The notes under the pieces were generated by a model, which made no database searches, was not told the DNA's origin, and worked only from the letters and a program-made list of their open reading frames with translations. A DNA stretch of 57,689 bases from Phycisphaerales bacterium (GTDB lineage: Bacteria; Planctomycetota; Phycisphaerae; Phycisphaerales; UBA1924), in NCBI GenBank assembly GCA_020847535.1, contig JADLBU010000117.1, forward strand, positions 1 to 57,689, read 5' to 3'. Position numbers and translations under genes: made by a program. Of the stretch, positions 26,510 to 35,613 are shown piece by piece (position 1 is the stretch's first letter; each line of letters begins with the position of its first letter).

Positions 26510-26866
26510 AGAGGCCCCCACAAGATCACCCACCAACGCAGCTACTTCTCCATCCTCACGCGGATCTTGGCAGGCCGAGGTAGTTCCTCCTAGTTCCGGT
26601 GGATGTAAGGGGTCTGGCCGCTCGACAGCCCATCTCCGGTCGCCCGCGGCCATCCCAGACCCTCGACATGGAACGGCCGGATCATCGATCCAAGCCCACA
26701 CCCACGAAGCGAACCCCGCGATACGCCGATGAGTACAGAGTGATGCACGTGAGGACAGGGGTTTATCAGACCAACCTCTAGCCCCCACAGCCGAACGTAC
26801 CATTCCGATGCATCTCCGGCCACGGAATCGGCCCGGATGCGGGTTCGGATCGCAGGAGCAGAGAAT
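26510..26866 (+). other. 357-base intergenic region upstream of glmS
   Basis: No convincing gene, tRNA or known riboswitch is seen. There is no glmS-ribozyme core. Some local palindromes exist (for example GGCCGGATCATCGATCC near 26675). It ends in AGGAG at 26854-26858, the ribosome site of glmS. Confidence 0.5.
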
Positions 26867-28708
26867 ATGTGCGGAATCGTGGCCTACGTCGGCGGCAAGC
26901 AATGCCAGAACCTCATCCTCGAAGGTCTCAAACGCCTCGAGTATCGCGGCTACGACTCCGCGGGGATCGCCACCATCGACGGCGGCAAGATCAGGGTCGT
27001 CAAGACCATCGGCCGGGTCGCCAACCTCGAGGACAAGCTCGAAGAGGTCGGCGGCGTCCGCGGCACCATCGGCATGTGCCACACCCGCTGGGCGACCCAC
27101 GGCGGCGTCACCGATCCCAACGCCCACCCCCACACCGATGACAAGTCCGGCATCTGCCTGATCCACAACGGCATCATCGAGAACTACGGCTCGCTCAAGA
27201 CCTATCTCGAGGAGAAGGGCCACAAGTTCGTCAGCCAGACCGATACCGAGGTGCTCGCCATGCTCATCGGGGAGCTCTACTCCCCCAGCGAAGGCATGGA
27301 TCTCGAAGCCGCCGTCCAGGCTGCGCTCCGCGAAGTCACCGGTGCCTACGGCATCGTCGTCATGTGCGAGAAGGAGCCCGACACACTGGTCGCGGCCCGA
27401 AAGGGCAGCCCGCTGATGGTGGGGGTCGGCAACGGTGAGTACATCGTCGCTTCCGACGGCTCGGCGATCGTCTCGCACACCTCGCAGGCCTTCACCCTCG
27501 AGGACTACCAGGTCGTCAAGATCACGCCCAAGGGCTTCCGCACCAGCACGATCCACAACGTCCCCGTGACACCCAAAGTCCAGCAGCTCGAGATCGAGCT
27601 CGAGAGCATCGAGCTGGGCGCTTACGCGCATTTCATGCAGAAGGAGATCTTCGAGCAGCCCAAGGCGCTCGCCAACACCTTCCGCGGACGAATCGACACC
27701 CGAGAGGGCAAGGTCGTCCTCGGCGGGCTCTCCACCTACGCCAAGGAACTCACCAAGGCCAAACGCATCATTCTCCTCGGCCAGGGCACCGCCCTTCACG
27801 CATCCATGATCGGCGAGTACCTCATGGAGGACATCGCCAAGGTCTGCGCGGTCGCCGAATACGCCAGCGAGTTCCGCTACCGCAACCCCATCATCGAAGA
27901 GAACACCGTCGCGATCGCCGTCAGCCAGTCCGGCGAAACCGCCGACACGCTCGCGGCGATGCACGAAGCCAAGGATCGCGGGGCTCTGGCCCTGGGCGCC
28001 ATCAACGTCGTCGGCTCCACCATGGCGCGCGAGACCGATGCCGGCGTCTACCTCCGGGTCGGCCCCGAGATCGGCGTGGCGAGCACCAAGGCCTTCGTCG
28101 GCCAGGTCGCCGTCCTCACGCTCATCTCGCTCTTCATGGCCCGCCGCAGGTTCATGTCCGCCGACCACTGCGCTGACATGCTCAAGGCTCTCGAGGCCGT
28201 CCCCGACAAGATCGCCCGCATCCTCGAGAACGATGCCAAGATCCGCAAGGTCACCGAGCGCTACATCGACCGCGAGAACTGGCTCTTCCTCGGCCGCGGA
28301 TACAACTACCCCACCGCCCTCGAAGGCGCCCTCAAGCTCAAGGAAATCAGCTACATCCACGCCGAGGGAATGCCCGCGGCCGAGATGAAGCACGGCCCGA
28401 TCGCCCTCATCAACGAGGGCATGCCCGCCGTTTTCATCGCCAACAAGGGCCGACAGTACGACAAGGTCATCAGTAACATCCAGGAAGTGAAAGCCCGCGG
28501 CGGACGCATTATCGCCGTCGCCACCGAGGGCGATGAATCCATCAAGAAGCACGCAGACGATGTCTTCTACATCCCCGAAATCCCCGAGCCCCTCAGCCCC
28601 ATGCTCGCGGTGGTGCCGCTCCAGCTCATGGCCTATCACGCCGCGGTCCTGCGCGGGCACGATGTCGACAAGCCCCGCAACCTGGCCAAGTCCGTGACGG
28701 TCGAGTAA
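26867..28708 (+). CDS. glmS: glutamine-fructose-6-phosphate aminotransferase (isomerizing)
   Basis: This 613-residue enzyme makes glucosamine-6-phosphate for peptidoglycan and lipid A. The ATG at 26867 gives 'MCGIVAYVG', so that Cys at position 2 becomes the N-terminal nucleophile. The glutaminase domain (1 to about 220) shows 'GYDSAGIA', 'HTRWATHG' and 'HNGIIENY'. Two SIS isomerase domains follow ('VAVSQSGETADTLAAM', 'FLGRGYNYPTALEGALKLKE', 'MKHGPIALI'). The end, 'DKPRNLAKSVTVE', is the conserved GlmS C-terminus. AGGAG lies upstream. A GC-rich hairpin with a GCGA loop follows the stop. Confidence 0.97.
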   Translation: MCGIVAYVGGKQCQNLILEGLKRLEYRGYDSAGIATIDGGKIRVVKTIGRVANLEDKLEEVGGVRGTIGMCHTRWATHGGVTDPNAHPHTDDKSGICLIHNGIIENYGSLKTYLEEKGHKFVSQTDTEVLAMLIGELYSPSEGMDLEAAVQAALREVTGAYGIVVMCEKEPDTLVAARKGSPLMVGVGNGEYIVASDGSAIVSHTSQAFTLEDYQVVKITPKGFRTSTIHNVPVTPKVQQLEIELESIELGAYAHFMQKEIFEQPKALANTFRGRIDTREGKVVLGGLSTYAKELTKAKRIILLGQGTALHASMIGEYLMEDIAKVCAVAEYASEFRYRNPIIEENTVAIAVSQSGETADTLAAMHEAKDRGALALGAINVVGSTMARETDAGVYLRVGPEIGVASTKAFVGQVAVLTLISLFMARRRFMSADHCADMLKALEAVPDKIARILENDAKIRKVTERYIDRENWLFLGRGYNYPTALEGALKLKEISYIHAEGMPAAEMKHGPIALINEGMPAVFIANKGRQYDKVISNIQEVKARGGRIIAVATEGDESIKKHADDVFYIPEIPEPLSPMLAVVPLQLMAYHAAVLRGHDVDKPRNLAKSVTVE

Positions 28709-28714
28709 GGGAGC

Positions 28715-28732
28715 CCCGAGCGCGAGCTCGGG
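28715..28732 (+). other. GNRA-type hairpin after glmS
   Basis: CCCGAGC pairs perfectly with GCTCGGG around a GCGA tetraloop, six bases after the glmS stop codon. There is no T tract, so it is more likely an mRNA 3'-end stabiliser or processing hairpin than an intrinsic terminator. Confidence 0.5.
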
Positions 28733-28799
28733 TGAGCCTTCAACGGTCCACATCGCGAGCTGTCGGCCTCAAAGGGTCTCTGCGCCGCCACCACGCACC

Positions 28800-29837
28800 A
28801 TGAGTGCGTTCAGCTCGGCAGGTGGCATCACTTTCGCCGCGGAGAGATGGGCTCTCAACACGTACTCGTGCCATCAGGATCGCCGCGATCCTGATGGCTT
28901 GGCAACACGCACCAGGATCTCAAAGCAGATCCTGGCGGCACGAGACATCGAGACCGTGCCGGAGCGTCAGGAGGGCGATGCCATCTGGCCGAACAGCCGT
29001 GTTCCTGGCTTCATACCCTTCGAAATGCCCGACTACATCCACGGCACCGCCCCCGATGAGCGATCCCGCCTCTCCGCCCTCAACAACCTCCTCAACTCTC
29101 GCACGCTCGCCGAGATCGCCCCCAAACCCGGCGATCACGTGCTCGACATCGGCAGCGGGCTCGGACAGCTCTCCAGGGCGATCGCCAGCGCCACCCAGCG
29201 CACCGTCATCGGGATCGAGTACAGCCCTGACCAGATCGCCGAGGCCGATCGCCAAGCCGCCGCCGCGAACGAATCACACCTTGTCGAGTTCCGCCAGGGC
29301 GATGCCGCCAATCCACCGCTGAGCGACAGCGAGCGTGGCGCTTTCGACCTCGCCCACACCCGCTTCGTCCTCGAGCACGTCAAGGATCCGCTCGCCGTCG
29401 TCCGCGCCATGGTCGCCGCGATCCGTCCCGGCGGCCGCATCGTCATCTCCGATGATGACCACGATGTCCTGCGGCTGCACCCCGAACCACCCGGCCTGCG
29501 CGAGCTCTGGAACGCCTACATACGCCTGTATGAACGCAGCGGCATGGATCCCTACGTCGGTCGCCGGCTCATCTGGCTCCTCAAGCACGCCGGCGCCCAG
29601 CCCACCCGCAACACATGGGTCTGGTTCGGCGCCTGCAGCGGCAACCCCGAATTCGAACCCATCGTCCGGAACCTGATCCGCGTGGTTCAAAGCGCTCGCG
29701 AGCAGATCATCCAGCACGAGTTACTCGAAGCCGATGCCTTCGACTCCGCGATCGAGCAGATCCGAGTCTTCGGCAAACGCGACGATGCCGCCGTCTGGTT
29801 CGCAATGGCGCTCGCCGAAGGTAATCGCCCACTGTGA
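28800..29837 (+). CDS. class I SAM-dependent methyltransferase
   Basis: This protein of up to 345 residues has a Rossmann methyltransferase core at about 85-220: motif I 'VLDIGSGLGQLSRAIA', 'GIEYSPDQIAEA' with the acidic residue that binds the SAM ribose, 'VEFRQGDAANPPL', 'FDLAHTRFVLEHVKDP' and 'RPGGRIVISDDDH'. The substrate is unknown; the UbiE/methyltransf_11-like core acts on small molecules or lipids in many relatives. The first 60 or so residues look less conserved, so a later start is possible. It lies downstream of glmS with 90 bases between, not clearly co-transcribed. Confidence 0.85.
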   Translation: MSAFSSAGGITFAAERWALNTYSCHQDRRDPDGLATRTRISKQILAARDIETVPERQEGDAIWPNSRVPGFIPFEMPDYIHGTAPDERSRLSALNNLLNSRTLAEIAPKPGDHVLDIGSGLGQLSRAIASATQRTVIGIEYSPDQIAEADRQAAAANESHLVEFRQGDAANPPLSDSERGAFDLAHTRFVLEHVKDPLAVVRAMVAAIRPGGRIVISDDDHDVLRLHPEPPGLRELWNAYIRLYERSGMDPYVGRRLIWLLKHAGAQPTRNTWVWFGACSGNPEFEPIVRNLIRVVQSAREQIIQHELLEADAFDSAIEQIRVFGKRDDAAVWFAMALAEGNRPL

Positions 29838-29874
29838 TCCACGCGCAGTTCAACAGGCCCCTCTGCCCCAGTAT

Positions 29875-29918
29875 CTTGTCTCTTCTCTGTGCCCTCTGTG
29901 TCTCTGTGGTGAATCTTC
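29875..29918. repeat. dispersed 'CTCTGTGnCCTCTGTGTCTCTGTGG' type intergenic repeat
   Basis: The stretch CTTCTCTGTGCCCTCTGTG followed by TCTCTGTGGTGAATCTTC matches a widespread intergenic repeat that I know from planctomycetes, deltaproteobacteria and others. It is usually recognised by its spurious translation 'HHRDTEGTE', and the minus-strand reading here indeed gives HHRDTEGTEKRQ. It lies between the convergent methyltransferase and TolC-like genes. Confidence 0.7.
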
Positions 29919-29924
29919 TTCTTA

Positions 29925-31820
29925 TCATGGAGCCGGCTCAACCGGATTTTCCACCGCACCCTCGATCGAAACCCCCGGCGCTGTCTGCGCAGGCTCGGCC
30001 GTCTCCGGCGTCATCCCCGGCAACGGCTGGAACCCCCCATCCCGCGCCACCCGCAACTGATCGCTCGCCAGCAGGTAATTCAGGATCGCCACCCGCAGAT
30101 CGGTCTTGGCCTGGTCTCGATTGTTGCGAGCGCTCAAAAGATCCTCTTCGGCCTCCAGCCGCTTGCGCGTATCCAACTCATCGGCCTTGAGCAACTGCTC
30201 CTCGCGCCGCTGCATGGTGATCTTCACCTGCTCCTCGGCGAGCTGAAGCTGAAACCGCGACAGGTCAATGTTCCGCAGCGCTGAACGCACCGCAACCACG
30301 ACATCATCACGGAACCGCTCGTATTGGCGCTGCGCCTGCTCGTAGCGGATCACCGACTGCCGGACCGCGAGCCGTTCGATCTCCCTGTCCAGCGGCAGCC
30401 CGAACGTGATCCCCGCCCGGTAGTTCATCTCCTCGGGGTCAAAGCCCACACCGCCCTCCCGGGTGTCCGGATCCGTCGGGAACCGTACATCCCCGGTCAG
30501 ATCCAGGTTCGGAAGCACGTTGTTGCGCGCGTTGCGCACCCCGCGCTGGGCATCATCCACGCGATCCCGCTCGTTCTGGAGGTCCAGCCGGAAATCCAGG
30601 GCCGCATGGGTCGCCTCCGTCAGCGTCGTGTCCGGCTCGGGAAGCTCGAACTGCAGCGGCTGGATATCGAGCTTGGAATCAAGCGCCAGACCGAGGCGCA
30701 CCTTGAACCGGTCCAGTTGCAGGATGTACTGCTCCCGCAGGTTCGCCAGCGACGCCACGCCATCCAGCACCTGGTTCTTGGCATCGTTGAGATCGAACTG
30801 CGCCTTGCGCCCCGCATCCACCAGCGCCTGCGTCTGGCGCTCGAACTCGCGCAGACTCTCGATCTGCTGCACCTGGTTGACGATCAGCGCCCGTGTCTGG
30901 ACCAGGTCGAAGTAGTCCTCGGCGATCGAGACCAGCAGGATGCGCCGGAAGCGTTCGAAAATCCGCGATTGGTACACCAGGTCGCGCTCCGCCTGGATCA
31001 GATCCTCCTGCGCCACATCGCCCGCCCCGCGCAGCAGCGGGATGCTTCCGCCCAGGATGATCGCCGATGACTGCCGGTACCTGCCCGTGGTCTGCTCTCG
31101 CAGGTTCTCCGTCGCGTTCCACAGCCAGCGAGCTTCCAACTCTCCGCCCGCCGGGAGCCGCTGGGTCGCCCGCAGCTCGTTGATGAGGTCCACCGCAGAC
31201 TGGAAGCTCCCCTCATCCCCCTGGCCCGTGGCGATCACGCTCGTATCGTTGAACAGGCGCGGTCCCCACCGGTGCCGCTCCATCAGCAAACGGATCGCCG
31301 CGAGCACGTACTCCTCTTCGGCGGTCTTGAACTCACGCGCACTTGTCTGGGCCAGCCGGAACGTCTCGGCGAGATTCACCGGCATGAAATCCGCATCCGG
31401 CGACGATCCCTGCCCCGAATCCGGCACGCTGATCCCTGCGGCCGACTCGCCAAGGACTTCCCTGGCGTAGCTCTCGAGCCGAGCCGCGACATCCCGCGCT
31501 TCGCTGATCGGGGTGAACTTCAGATCCTCCGCCGCCGGGTTTCGGCTCGGAGGCTCCTTCTTGAGCGCTGCCGGATCGCGCTTCTCCCCGGTCGTGACGC
31601 CCTTCATGTCTCGCTCAGGTGAAAGCGTCTCCCGACCCAGCCGTTCCGACTCCTTGCGGATGAGATCACGGAGCTTGCCATCCTCGGAATCGACCGATGC
31701 ACAGCCACCAGTGAAAACAACGGCTGTCATCAGAGCTATCGCGCTCCCAATCCGCGCCCACAATACATAGGGGTATCTGGATCGCGCGACACACCGATAC
31801 GTTTGCAATTTAATAGGCAT
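29925..31820 (-). CDS. TolC-family outer membrane efflux lipoprotein
   Basis: This 631-residue protein has a lipoprotein signal, with lipobox 'VFTGGC' and lipidated Cys at C40. A charged, low-complexity linker (about 45-140) precedes two outer-membrane-efflux (OEP) repeats rich in long coiled helices ('EDYFDLVQTRALIVNQ', 'AQFDLNDAKNQVLDGV' in the first; 'QAQRQYERFRDDVVVAVRSALRNI' type segments in the second). Family members form the trimeric channel of tripartite efflux or type I secretion systems. No inner membrane pump or adaptor is adjacent. ATG 31820 begins a normal lipoprotein signal; upstream in-frame codons are intergenic. A palindrome at 31842 lies just before the start. Confidence 0.88.
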   Translation of the reverse strand: MPIKLQTYRCVARSRYPYVLWARIGSAIALMTAVVFTGGCASVDSEDGKLRDLIRKESERLGRETLSPERDMKGVTTGEKRDPAALKKEPPSRNPAAEDLKFTPISEARDVAARLESYAREVLGESAAGISVPDSGQGSSPDADFMPVNLAETFRLAQTSAREFKTAEEEYVLAAIRLLMERHRWGPRLFNDTSVIATGQGDEGSFQSAVDLINELRATQRLPAGGELEARWLWNATENLREQTTGRYRQSSAIILGGSIPLLRGAGDVAQEDLIQAERDLVYQSRIFERFRRILLVSIAEDYFDLVQTRALIVNQVQQIESLREFERQTQALVDAGRKAQFDLNDAKNQVLDGVASLANLREQYILQLDRFKVRLGLALDSKLDIQPLQFELPEPDTTLTEATHAALDFRLDLQNERDRVDDAQRGVRNARNNVLPNLDLTGDVRFPTDPDTREGGVGFDPEEMNYRAGITFGLPLDREIERLAVRQSVIRYEQAQRQYERFRDDVVVAVRSALRNIDLSRFQLQLAEEQVKITMQRREEQLLKADELDTRKRLEAEEDLLSARNNRDQAKTDLRVAILNYLLASDQLRVARDGGFQPLPGMTPETAEPAQTAPGVSIEGAVENPVEPAP

Positions 31821-31841
31821 ATGAATGGACAAAGATCGGTA

Positions 31842-31859
31842 TTGACAGCAGTCTGTCAA
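31842..31859. promoter_or_regulatory. 18-bp operator-like inverted repeat between divergent genes
   Basis: TTGACAG-CAGT-CTGTCAA is a perfect 7-4-7 inverted repeat, 22 bases upstream of the TolC-like start and about 250 bases upstream of the GH35-like gene. Each arm contains TTGACA, which also resembles a -35 element on either strand. It could be a repressor operator; the regulator is not identified. The rest of 31821-32106 holds no gene. Confidence 0.5.
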
Positions 31860-32106
31860 GCCTTTGTTGAGGATGGATGAGGTGCGATCTATGGTTATGG
31901 CTCGGCTTGCTTCGCAGGGATGCGTCCAGAGTGTACAGGTGGGACGTGTGGGGATCTGGTGGTGTGGCGGATCGGTGTTTTCGGTGACGGCCGCCGGCTT
32001 TCGGAGTGACCACGGCCCGCGAGGCGAACGTTTCGCGGATTGACCGTGGCCTGTCCGGGGCCGTGGGTATTGCAGGTCGCCTTGACGAAGGGAGCGTACC
32101 AAGACA

Positions 32107-34977
32107 ATGCCCTCGGTGACTTTTGATGGCCGAAGCTTTCTCCTTGATGGCAAGCGGATCTGGGTTGTGTCCGGGTCGATCCACATGCACCGCATCCCGC
32201 GGGCATCATGGGCCGATCGCATCCACGCCGCCAAGCTTGCCGGTCTGAACACCATAGAGGTTCCGGTCTGCTGGGCCCGTCACGAGCCGCGCGCTGGAGC
32301 TTTCGATTTTGATGGCGAGAACGACCTTCGCCATTTCATCGAGCTGATCGGCAAGGCCGGCATGTGGTGCATCCTGCGCCCGGGCCCCTACATCGGCGAA
32401 GGGTGGGATCTGGGCGGTATCCCCGCGTGGGTGCTCGAACTCCCCAAGGTCCAGCTCCGCGCCAACAACGGGCCCTTCCTCGAGGCCTGCTCCCGATACC
32501 TCGGCGCGGTTACGGATCGCATCCGGTCCCTTCAAGTCACCAGCACCGGCGCTGGCGGTCCGATCCTGCTCGTCCAGAACGAATCGGCGTGGAACTGCTC
32601 GAACCCGCCGATGGCCCTGGGATACCTCGGGGAGCTCAACCGCTACCTCCGCGAGGGCGGGATCGCCGTCCCCATCATCAACGCCAACAATCTCTGGCAG
32701 AACGTCGAGGGTGAGATCGATTGCTGGTCCGGCACCGAGCAGATGCTCCCGGCCCTGCGCCAGCTCAGCTTTGTCCGGCCCGACCAGCCGCGCATCGTCA
32801 TCGATTTCCCGATGGGTGCCCCCCCGGTCGTCGGCAGCCAGGAATTGACTGAAGAATACATCCGCGGCGGAACCCCCACTCCTCTGGACCCCTGGTCCAT
32901 CCAGCGACGGCTCGCCGAGATCATCGCCGGCGGCGGTCAGTTCAACATCCAGCCGTTCGCGGGCGGCGCCTGCGCCGGCTTCTCCCCCGGACGACTGCCC
33001 GCGGGCCCCGCGGTCTTCATCGGCCAGTCCAACGAGCGCAACGGCCCCATCACCCAGACCGGCGCTCGCGGTGCTTCGTATCACGCGATCCGCCGCATCT
33101 CGACGTTCGCCTCGCGCTTCTGGCGAGTGCTCTCCAGCCTCGATCAGACCTTCCAGCCCGTCGCTCTCGACACCGCAACCCCGCGCCACGAGGGCTCCAA
33201 GTCCTCCAAGCTCTCCAAGGGCGGCGCTGAGGCTGCGCAGGTTTCGGTCGTTCACGCGACCGGCCAGCAAGGCGGTGTCGTGATGGTCTTTGCTCCCGAT
33301 CCATCCAAGGCCGGCGAGCACAGCGCATCTTCGGGTTCTGTCACTCTGCTCCTGCCCGACGGCTCGACGCTGCCCGTGCCCATGGGCAAGCAGGCGGTCT
33401 CATGGTGCCTCCTGGATGCGCCGCTGGGCGGTCGGGCATCGCTGGATTACTGCAACCTCTGCGCCTTTGCCATCGTCGGGAAGGTCTTCGTCTGCTTCGG
33501 ACCCGCCGGCGCCCGCGGCATGCTCTCGATCAACGGCTCGGGCTTCGAGGTCACCGTCCCCAGCGGCAAGTCGCCCGTCGTCGAGGAGCACGAAGGGATC
33601 GCCGTCGTCGTCTGCAACGAGGACCAGATCGACACCACCTACATCACCGACGATGCCGTGTACGTGGGCGTTGCGCAGGTGACATCCGATGGCAAGGCCC
33701 TGGCGATCCCGGGCGTCAAGCACGCCACCCGTATCACCGCCGATGGGACATCCGGGAGCTTCACACCCGAGCAGCCCAAGCACCCGGCCCCGATCGCCGA
33801 GAAGATCCACATCACCGCGTGGACCAGCGCCCCGCTCGACGACTACGTCGGCGGCACCAGCGCCCGCTACGCGAGCATCAAGGGACCGGCCGACCTGACC
33901 GCCCTTGGCGCTCCTTATGGGTACGGCTGGTATCGCGTCTCCATCAAGTCCGGCTCGGCCCGCCGCGCCAAGCTCGCCTTCCCGCACGCCTCCGATCGCG
34001 TCATCGTCTACGCCGATGGCCAGCCGATCAGTGTCCTGGGCGTCGGCGCCGGTTCGACGCGGCACCTCTCGATCGGCCTCAAGAAGCCGGCGACCGAGCT
34101 GGTGTTCCTCGCCGAGAACATGGGCCGCTTCTGCGAGGGCGACACCCTCGGTGAGCGCAAGGGCCTCCACGGGCACGCCTGGGAGGTCGAGTCGCTCAAG
34201 AACGGCAAGCCCAAGATCGTCACCGAGGATCCGATCGAGATCCTCGCCGCCCGTGCGCCGCTCTGGGATATCCGCGAGGGCGACACCACCATCCCAGAGC
34301 GCATCACCTGGACCCTGCAGCACCGCAGCAAGGCCTCGGTCCTGGTCTCGCTGCGCGACAAGGATGGCCACGGCTTCATGGGCCGCGGGTTCCTGCTCCT
34401 GGATGGCAAGCCCATCGAGGTCCTCGAATATGGCTTCCCCGACCAGGTGCTCATCGATGGGGAGCAGCTCTCCCGCGGCAACCACACGATCGCGATTGCG
34501 CTCTTCCAGGAAACCTTCGACGACGAGTTCAAGGGCGATATCCACGCCGCCGCCAAGGCCCTCGATGACATCGTCAGCCTCGAAGAGGCCGCCGAGCCAA
34601 TCACCGCCAAGGCCGATTGGGCGTTCGCCAAGTGGGAGCAGCCCGGCCCCGCCGCCTATCACGTGCCGACGCGCACGCACGCCGTGGGCACTCCGTCTTG
34701 GTGGAGATGCACGTTTGACTATGCCGCGGGCGCTCCGGGCATCTGGGTCGAGCTGGGCTCGCTGAGCGCCGGACAGGTCTACGTCAACGGCCACCACGTC
34801 GGGCGATACTCGCTGCGAAAGGGCGAACACACCCGCATGCTCCTGCACCCGGTCTGGCTCAAGCCCGGCAAGGCCAACGACCTGGTGATCTTCGACGAGC
34901 AGGGCGCTTCACCCGCCAAGGCCGTCCACCTCACCTACGACGCCGGCCCAACGGCGATCACCGCCCGCAATACCTGA
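32107..34977 (+). CDS. GH35 beta-galactosidase-like protein, probably cytoplasmic
   Basis: This 956-residue protein has an N-terminal TIM-barrel (about 5-330) of glycoside hydrolase family 35: 'WVVSGSIHMHRIP', 'GLNTIEVPVCWARHEP', 'LRPGPYIGEGWDLGGIPAWVL' and 'LVQNES' with the acid/base Glu at E159. The canonical second catalytic Glu (usually in a S/T-E-[FYW]-x-x-GW context) is not visible at the expected spacing; the aligned strand reads 'IVIDFPMGAPP', with D233. Beta-rich domains follow, including jelly-roll-like parts near 540-640 and 840-940 ('WVELGSLSAGQVYVNGHHVGRY'), as in GH35 galactosidases. No signal peptide is seen. Activity is uncertain because of the missing nucleophile. Confidence 0.8.
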   Translation: MPSVTFDGRSFLLDGKRIWVVSGSIHMHRIPRASWADRIHAAKLAGLNTIEVPVCWARHEPRAGAFDFDGENDLRHFIELIGKAGMWCILRPGPYIGEGWDLGGIPAWVLELPKVQLRANNGPFLEACSRYLGAVTDRIRSLQVTSTGAGGPILLVQNESAWNCSNPPMALGYLGELNRYLREGGIAVPIINANNLWQNVEGEIDCWSGTEQMLPALRQLSFVRPDQPRIVIDFPMGAPPVVGSQELTEEYIRGGTPTPLDPWSIQRRLAEIIAGGGQFNIQPFAGGACAGFSPGRLPAGPAVFIGQSNERNGPITQTGARGASYHAIRRISTFASRFWRVLSSLDQTFQPVALDTATPRHEGSKSSKLSKGGAEAAQVSVVHATGQQGGVVMVFAPDPSKAGEHSASSGSVTLLLPDGSTLPVPMGKQAVSWCLLDAPLGGRASLDYCNLCAFAIVGKVFVCFGPAGARGMLSINGSGFEVTVPSGKSPVVEEHEGIAVVVCNEDQIDTTYITDDAVYVGVAQVTSDGKALAIPGVKHATRITADGTSGSFTPEQPKHPAPIAEKIHITAWTSAPLDDYVGGTSARYASIKGPADLTALGAPYGYGWYRVSIKSGSARRAKLAFPHASDRVIVYADGQPISVLGVGAGSTRHLSIGLKKPATELVFLAENMGRFCEGDTLGERKGLHGHAWEVESLKNGKPKIVTEDPIEILAARAPLWDIREGDTTIPERITWTLQHRSKASVLVSLRDKDGHGFMGRGFLLLDGKPIEVLEYGFPDQVLIDGEQLSRGNHTIAIALFQETFDDEFKGDIHAAAKALDDIVSLEEAAEPITAKADWAFAKWEQPGPAAYHVPTRTHAVGTPSWWRCTFDYAAGAPGIWVELGSLSAGQVYVNGHHVGRYSLRKGEHTRMLLHPVWLKPGKANDLVIFDEQGASPAKAVHLTYDAGPTAITARNT

Positions 34978-34999
34978 TTGATCGCCCTTGGCTTGTCAC

Positions 35000-35026
35000 T
35001 CTGTCACTTCGTGACTTCGTGACTTC
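35000..35026. repeat. CACTTCGTGAC tandem repeat
   Basis: CTGTCACTTCGTGACTTCGTGACTTC holds two overlapping TTCGTGAC units and a GTCAC-TTC-GTGAC hairpin. It is related to the repeat at 8684-8735. It lies between the GH35-like stop codon and the start of the HD gene, and may also serve as the 3' hairpin of the GH35-like mRNA. Confidence 0.6.
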
Positions 35027-35037
35027 TACCCTCCCCC

Positions 35038-35613
35038 ATGTCCACTACCCACCACGGCCCGCTCTTCCAGCAGGCCGCCTCGTTCGCGGCCCGGCAGCAT
35101 CGCCACCAGCTCCGGCGAGATGGCCGAACCCCCTACACCGCCCATGTCTTCCGCGTCGCCTTGACCGTCGTGCAGGTCTTCGGCTGCCGGGATGACCAGG
35201 TGCTCGCCGCCGCACTCCTTCACGACACCATCGAGGACACCACCACCGACTACGAGGACATCGAGTCCCGCTTCGGCAAGGAGATCGCCGGCATGGTCTC
35301 CGCGCTCACCAAGAACATGGCGCTTCCCGAATCCAAGCGCGAGCACGAGTACGACCGGCGACTCGCCCGCGCCAATTGGCGCGTCCGGCTCATCAAGCTC
35401 GCCGACACTTACGACAACTTTTGCGATGCCCTCGATGCACAGGGCGACCGGGGCGCGGAGATCCGGCCCGATCTGCGCCCCAAGCTCGCCGACCATCTCG
35501 ACAAGTGCGAGCGGGCAATCCGGCTCGCCAGGCGCGATGCGGCAACGCACCCCGCTTCACGGCGTGCGATCTCGGCGGTTGAAATCCTGATTCGCGATTA
35601 CCGGCGCGGCTGA
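35038..35613 (+). CDS. HD-domain hydrolase, MESH1/RSH-like
   Basis: This 191-residue protein is a single HD domain like the hydrolase half of RelA/SpoT and animal MESH1. It has 'RRDGRTPYTAHVFRVA' (first metal His), 'LAAALLHDTIEDTTTDYEDI' with the HD pair and the ED diad of the ppGpp-hydrolysing group, and 'RLIKLADTYDNFCDA' with the distal Asp. No synthetase, TGS or ACT domain is present. Such small alarmone hydrolases can degrade (p)ppGpp or related nucleotides. No ribosome site is obvious before ATG 35038. It converges with the PDZ gene with a 16-base overlap. Confidence 0.8.
   Translation: MSTTHHGPLFQQAASFAARQHRHQLRRDGRTPYTAHVFRVALTVVQVFGCRDDQVLAAALLHDTIEDTTTDYEDIESRFGKEIAGMVSALTKNMALPESKREHEYDRRLARANWRVRLIKLADTYDNFCDALDAQGDRGAEIRPDLRPKLADHLDKCERAIRLARRDAATHPASRRAISAVEILIRDYRRG

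Noticed and set aside
26599..26781. Possible 60-residue gene upstream of glmS
   Set aside because: No ribosome site, no motif, and atypical residue composition.
26510..26866. Possible glmS riboswitch/ribozyme upstream of glmS
   Set aside because: I see no conserved core of the known ribozyme, which is mainly found in Firmicutes.
26153..28753. 866-codon open frame on the minus strand
   Set aside because: It is the antisense of glmS and part of the dockerin gene. Its residues are repetitive in Asp, Gly, Ala and Leu, as expected from GC-rich codon shadows.
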